Shown one piece after another: positions 59,270 to 64,000 of a stretch of 64,000 bases of DNA. Both the position numbers and the translations under genes were made by a program. This stretch comes from Bicyclus anynana (taxonomy: Eukaryota; Arthropoda; Insecta; Lepidoptera; Nymphalidae). The first letter of the stretch is position 1, and each line of letters opens with the position of its first letter. The notes beneath the pieces are model-generated. The model did not search any database. It was not told the origin of the DNA and saw only the letters and a list, made by a program, of their open reading frames with translations. Where the stretch lies: positions 11,283,321-11,347,320 of the forward strand of contig NC_069095.1 in assembly GCF_947172395.1 (NCBI RefSeq). The letters run 5' to 3'.

Positions 59270-59600
59270 ATTTCTATTCTTTACAAGTTAGCCCTTGACT
59301 ACAATCTCACCTGATGATAGGTAAGTGATGATGCAATAAAAAAATCTTAAGATGAAAACGGGCTAACATGTTAGGAGGATGAAAATCCATACCCATTTCA
59401 GTTTCTACGCGACATTGTACCGGAAAGCTAAATCGCTTGGTGGATCGTCTTTGCCGTTAGGGTGGTAACTAGCCACGGCCGAAGCCTCCCACCAGCCTGA
59501 CTTGGACCAATTAAGAGAACCCAACTGCCGAGCCCAGCCGGGGATCGAACCCAGGACCTCTGTTCTGTAAATTACCGCGCGTACCACTGCGCCACGGAGC
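59270..59600 (-). mobile_element. SINE-B copy, facing the previous one
   Basis: A full-length reverse copy separated from the sense copy by 46 bp. The pair forms an inverted repeat of about 300-bp arms. Confidence 0.92.
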
Positions 59601-60024
59601 GTCGGAGGACGTCAAAGCGGTTAATTTTTTTTATAATAATTGGCGTGATATTGTCTTTGGATATATAACTAATGCTCATTGCTTAAACTATGCGACTTCA
59701 GACTATGGTCCTAGGTTCGTGTCCTGCTTAAACCGGAGTACAAAATATTGAGATTTCTATACTCCAAGTAATTACTAATGGACCATGTAGTTAGAAGAAA
59801 AAAAGGGATGTCCTTAGATAAATTATACGCGGACCGCAAGTGACACGCTTAAACTATGCTAATTAGCAAACCTGAGCTCAGTCGCCGCACTGTCATCGCG
59901 CCGTTGACATCGCCGCTGAAATAATTTTAGTGTTTCCGCAGCGTCCCAGTTGTAAACATCGAATGTGGTCTATGTAACCTATCTACCTCTTTTTTCTTAT
60001 ATCGTGATTGCCAATAGGAATATT

Positions 60025-60418
60025 TCGTCGTCGTCGTTATCAACCCATATACGGCTCACTGCTGATCTCGAATCTCCTCTCAGAATGAAAGGGGTTAGGC
60101 CAAATAGTCCACCACGCTAGCCCAATGCGGATTGGCAGACGTCACACACGCAGAGAATTAAGAAATTCTCTGGTGTGCAGGTTTCCTCACGATATTATGA
60201 GCATATTGTGTTGTGTGGCGTAATGCTGTAATAAAGATTTTTTTCTTTCTTCTTTTTCTTTCTCACGATGTTTTCCTTCACCGTTTGAGACACGTGATAT
60301 TTAATTTCTTAAAATGCACACAACTGAAAAGTTGGAGGTGCATGCCCCGGACCTGATTCGAACCCACACCCTCCAGAATCGGAGGCAGAGGTCATATCCA
60401 CTGGGCTATCACGGCTCA
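60025..60418 (-). mobile_element. SINE-A copy interrupted by a small insertion
   Basis: A full-length reverse copy split by 68-69 bp at 60194-60262. The two halves resume exactly across the insertion, which is flanked by the repeated site ctcacgat. Confidence 0.9.
60194..60262 (+). mobile_element. 5'-truncated LINE tail nested in SINE-A, with target duplication
   Basis: The insert reads 'tgtgttgtgtggcgtaatgc', then 'tgtaataaagattttttt', then a TTTC-rich end. It matches the region at 43505-43570. The 8-bp ctcacgat occurs at 60186-60193 and 60262-60269. This is the form expected of a very short target-primed retrotransposition. Confidence 0.75.
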
Positions 60419-60897
60419 TAACGGCTTAGGAATATTTACCCATAGGAAATTACCAATACTCCAAGAAATTACCAAGTTGAGACATAAACACAGCAAAGCC
60501 GCTTGAGGACAGAAATCAAATAGTTATTAAGTCTTCAAAGCATGTCTTGGTAATTGAAAAAGTTTCTTGTTCTAAAATCGATTTTCAATACCGTCGCAAA
60601 TACCCGTGGAAAAGAAATTTCCAATTTACTTAGGTAGTTGGTAATTGATTGGATTATTATTTATTATTGATTCAGTTGTATTGTTTGTTTCGTTAATTGA
60701 TATTAATTATATAAAAGATTATTATGTAAAATGAGTAAAATATCTGCCCGATCAAACAGACAGACAAGACAGACAAAAATTAAAAAGCTTGTTTGTGTTT
60801 AATATCCAGTAAATAACTTTAAACACTTGATCGAACAGTTTTTTGTACACGATCAGACGCTTCAATTTCATTTATTTAAACATATTATGTAATCATT

Positions 60898-61107
60898 ACG
60901 ATTCGGAGGAAGTAGGTTTAAATCCAGTCTGGGGCATGCACCTCAAACTTTTCAGTTGTGCATTTTAAGAAAATAAATATCACGTGTCTCAAACGGTGAA
61001 GGAAAAAAAGAGTGAGGAAACCTGCATACTCACCTAAAAATTTTCTTAATGTTGTGTGTGAAGCCTGCCAATCCGCATTGGGCCAGCGTCGTGCCGAATA
61101 TGGGTTT
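60898..61107 (+). mobile_element. SINE-A copy, ends trimmed
   Basis: Head (cgattcggaggaagtaggtt) to 'gccgaatatgggttttta', with internal losses. It lies in the last intron, 330 bp before exon 5. Confidence 0.8.
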
Positions 61108-61438
61108 TTACCTCAGACCAATAGGAACAGCTACACTAGAAGTTACCCCTCTGTCAATAGTAATGATTACGATCTTACGTCTGTAGAATCGATGTTCCAT
61201 TGTGTTAAAATTACACGTGTGTGTTTTACTATTTAAATTTATAGTTGTATGTAGTACAAGGACACAGGATACAGGTTAAATAATTTCCATTTGTGTAAGT
61301 TTACCTTGTCCCTGTTTAAAAAACAGACAATTTTGTTAGTGAATTTGAGTGAGTACAAGTCCAAAGGTAATTGGTCTGAGGCGGTTAATAATAATGTATA
61401 ACTTTGATGATTTATTTTTGAAACTATTTTCTGTTTAG

Positions 61439-61641
61439 GAACAATAAATCCGCTCGCCCCAGGCGCGAGGCGCAACTTCCACCCCGCCCAGGCACGCTGG
61501 GGCCCGGTGCCTGACAGGCCTCACGCTTTCAGCCTGAGGCCCAACTCATACATATGGATCGCATCCTCAGAACTGTTTGCCGCTGGGAAGACATTTCCTC
61601 GGGAGTTCACGCTTTTTATTTCTCTAAGACTAAGACCAGAG
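61439..61641 (+). CDS. Exon 5: linker and start of laminin-G/TSPN-like domain; gene continues off the window
   Basis: The exon is 203 nt, entered at phase 1 after ttctgtttag and left at phase 0 (ccagag then gtatgt). It reads GTINPLAPGARRNFHPAQAR, a short linker, then NSYIWIASSELFAAGKTFPR and EFTLFISLRLRPE. The run 'S-ELF...FP-EFTLF-SLRLRPE' matches the early beta strands of TSPN/laminin-G domains of collagens XV/XVIII, IX, V and XI and of thrombospondin and NELL proteins (family knowledge, from memory of the pattern). The phase-0 end means another coding exon must follow. None is visible to 64000, where the intron holds a SINE fragment and a minisatellite. TSP1 followed by TSPN suggests a multiplexin-like collagen N-terminus, but no Gly-X-Y repeat is in view, so no gene symbol is given. 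Confidence 0.86.
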
Positions 61642-62202
61642 GTATGTATAAAATCTATAACCTTCTTTTTATATGTAAGCTAGTAAATACTCTGTTTGTC
61701 GCCGAAAGCTTTTTAGCAATTGGTTGGTTGCGTAACTGTCAAAGAGTAGTTTGACTTGGGTCTGCTAATAATATAGTCTGTCTGTCTCTTTAACATTTCA
61801 CGCCTAAACTGTTGAACCGATTTAGATTTGTAGTTTTCACGGAAAATAACAAATACGTATAGAGTAAGTGGATCATTGTCAACAATCAATAAAAACTGCT
61901 GTAACGGACGAAACAAAACACAGAAATATTCGGCGAAAATGAGCTCTTCGGGACGTATATCGTTGCAAGGGATGTTGACCGTTGGGTAATTCGTAACGAA
62001 CTGGGTTTATTCAAAAATCTGTCAAAACTGACAGTTGTCAGTTGCCCTTGAACGTTATACGTTCCGTTATATGCCCGGTCAGTTTATTTTACTAAAACAT
62101 TTACAAATAAAATATACAATTGCGTCGCTTACAACTGCTTCTATTGTTTATTCAAATATTAAGTTTCTAGATCATTTAGTAATTATAAGTAAGTTTTCTC
62201 CA
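61642..62202. other. Intron 5 start, no exon seen
   Basis: It follows the strong gtatgt donor. It contains a poor Helitron-like stretch near 61780 (tctgtctgtctctttaac). Confidence 0.5.
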
Positions 62203-62410
62203 TATACTTTTCAGTTGTGTGCATTTGAAAAAATTAAATATCACGTGTCTCAGACAGTGAAGGAAAAACATCGTGAGGAAACCTGAGAATTTTCTTTATT
62301 CTCACCGTGTGGTGAAGTCTGACAATCCGCATTGGGCCAGCCTAACCTTGCATTCTGAGAGGAGACTCGTGCTCAACTTTGAGCTGTATATGGGTTGTTT
62401 TGATGATGAT
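62203..62410 (+). mobile_element. SINE-A 3' two thirds
   Basis: It runs from 'acttttcagttgtgtgcatt' to a GATGATGAT tail. It ends about 40 bp before the minisatellite. Confidence 0.82.
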
Positions 62411-62450
62411 ATCCTTTTCTTGAAATTTCAATCAGTATTACGGTTTCAGT

Positions 62451-63968
62451 CATTATGGATCTTATCATGGATGGAGTCATCTATATAGCTATTTTGTAAT
62501 GATATCATTTTGGATCTCATCATAGATGGAGTCATCTATATCGCTATTTTGTAATCATTTCATTATAGATCTCATCATCGATGGAGTCATCTATATAGCT
62601 ATTTTGTAATGATTTAATTATGGATCTCATCATTGATGGAGTCATCTATATCGCTATTTTGTAATGATTTAATTATGGATCTCATCATAGATGGAGTCAT
62701 CTATAGCGCTATTTTGTAATAATTTCATTATAGATCTCATCATCGATGGAGTCATCTATATAGCTATTTTGTAATGATTTAATTATGGATCTCATCATTG
62801 ATGGAGTCATCTATATCGCTATTTTGTAATGATTTAATTATGGATCTCATCATTGATGGAGTCATCTATATCGCTATTTTGTAATAATTTCATTATAGAT
62901 CTCATCATCGATGGAGTCATCTATATAGCTATTTTGTAATGATTTAATTATGGATCTCATCATTGATGGAGTCATCTATATCGCTATTTTGTAATAATTT
63001 CATTATAGATCTCATCATCGATGGAGTCATCTATATAGCTATTTTGTAATGATTTAATTATGGATCTCATCATTGATGGAGTCATCTATATCGCTATTTT
63101 GTAATGATTTAATTATGGATCTCATTATTGATGGAGTCATCTATATCGCTATTTTGTAATGATTTAATTATGGATCTCATCATTGATGGAGTCATCTATA
63201 TCGCTATTTTGTAATAATTTCATTATAGATCTCATCATCGATGGAGTCATCTATATAGCTATTTTGTAATGATTTAATTATGGATCTCATCATTGATGGA
63301 GTCATCTATATCGCTATTTTGTAATAATTTCATTATAGATCTCATCATCGATGGAGTCATCTATATCGCTATTTTGTAATGATTTAATTATGGATCTCAT
63401 TATTGATGGAGTCATCTATATCGCTATTTTGTAATGATTTAATTATGGATCTCATCATTGATGGAGTCATCTATATCGCTATTTTGTAATGATTTAATTA
63501 TGGATCTCATCATTGATGGAGTTATCTATAGCGCTAATTTGTAATGATTTAATTATGGATCTCATTATTGATGGAGTCATCTATATCGCTATTTTGTAAT
63601 GATTTAATTATGGATCTCATCATTGATGGAGTCATCTATATCGCTATTTTGTAATGATTTAATTATGGATCTCATCATTGATGGAGTCATCTATATCGCT
63701 ACTTTGTAATGATTTCATTATGGTTCTCATCATGGATGGAGTTATCTATAGCGCTAATTTGTAATGATTTAATTATGGATCTCATCATTGATGGAGTTAT
63801 CTATAGCGCTAATTTGTAATGATTTAATTATGGATCTCATTATTGATGGAGTCATCTATATCGCTATTTTGTAATGATTTAATTATGGATCTCATCATTG
63901 ATGGAGTCATCTATATCGCTATTTTGTAATGATTTAATTATGGATCTCATCATTGATGGAGTCATCTA
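62451..63968. repeat. 55-bp minisatellite, about 28 units
   Basis: Period 55 bp. The main unit reads 'gatttaattatggatctcat', 'cattgatggagtcatctata', 'tcgctattttgtaat'. A second type has 'aatttcattatagatctcat', 'catcgatgg' and 'tatagc'. The two types mix in short runs, which suggests multi-unit duplication. Later units carry a third variant (gttatctatagcgctaattt). The array starts about 40 bp after a SINE-A and ends with 'cactatgcacaaaaattaag'. Confidence 0.97.
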
Positions 63969-64000
63969 CACTATGCACAAAAATTAAGGGAGCAGAAAAA

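Noticed and set aside
62451..63968. CRISPR-like array
   Set aside because: The 55-bp units are contiguous with no unique spacers, and the genome is eukaryotic.

Overview
The window looks like nuclear DNA from a moth or butterfly. It is AT-rich and intron-dominated, and it is packed with short mobile elements of kinds common in Lepidoptera: small Helitron-like elements ending in CTAG before a T, two abundant tRNA-derived SINE families, RTE-type and other LINE 3' ends, and several MITEs. The order-level call is inference. I see no prokaryotic genes, rRNA, intact tRNA gene or CRISPR array.

One real protein-coding gene can be read, on the plus strand, by joining five coding exons with consensus splice sites and matching phases: 36087-36263, 51587-51687, 56654-56859, 58682-58822 and 61439-61641. 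Together they encode 276 residues and the gene runs on past the window. The protein starts with a signal peptide, then a cysteine-containing region that resembles an NTR/agrin-NtA fold, then a textbook thrombospondin type-1 repeat (all six cysteines, two WxxW motifs, CSTTCGGG), then the start of what looks like a laminin-G/thrombospondin-N-like (TSPN) domain. The best guess is a secreted matrix protein, possibly the N-terminal part of a long isoform of a type XV/XVIII (multiplexin-like) collagen. The end that would prove this lies outside the window. The first coding exon also carries 5' leader with an 18-codon, very basic upstream ORF. A plausible distant non-coding first exon lies near 13250-13420.

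Layout: 1-13 kb is intergenic or 5' flank filled with SINEs, Helitrons and LINE tails. 13.2-13.4 kb is the possible 5' leader exon. 13.4-36 kb is repeat-filled and holds a 1.2-kb palindromic/tandem element (18.6-19.8 kb), two hAT-like or LINE-rich zones, and one doubtful minus-strand exon-like open frame near 27.1 kb. 36-61.6 kb is the gene, whose introns contain most of the MITEs, including one with a perfect 8-bp target duplication (53174-54235). 62.45-63.97 kb is a 55-bp minisatellite of about 28 units that would lie in the next intron.

Mobile elements crowd the exons: a SINE starts 50 bp after the first coding exon, a Helitron fragment about 18 bp after exon 2, a LINE tail ends about 40 bp before exon 3, and SINEs flank exon 4. 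No novel enzymatic or defence system is evident. The most interesting items are the domain arrangement of the gene, its basic uORF, the palindrome plus 130-bp tandem element, the tandem CRE-containing hairpins at 41.9-42.1 kb, and the 55-bp minisatellite.
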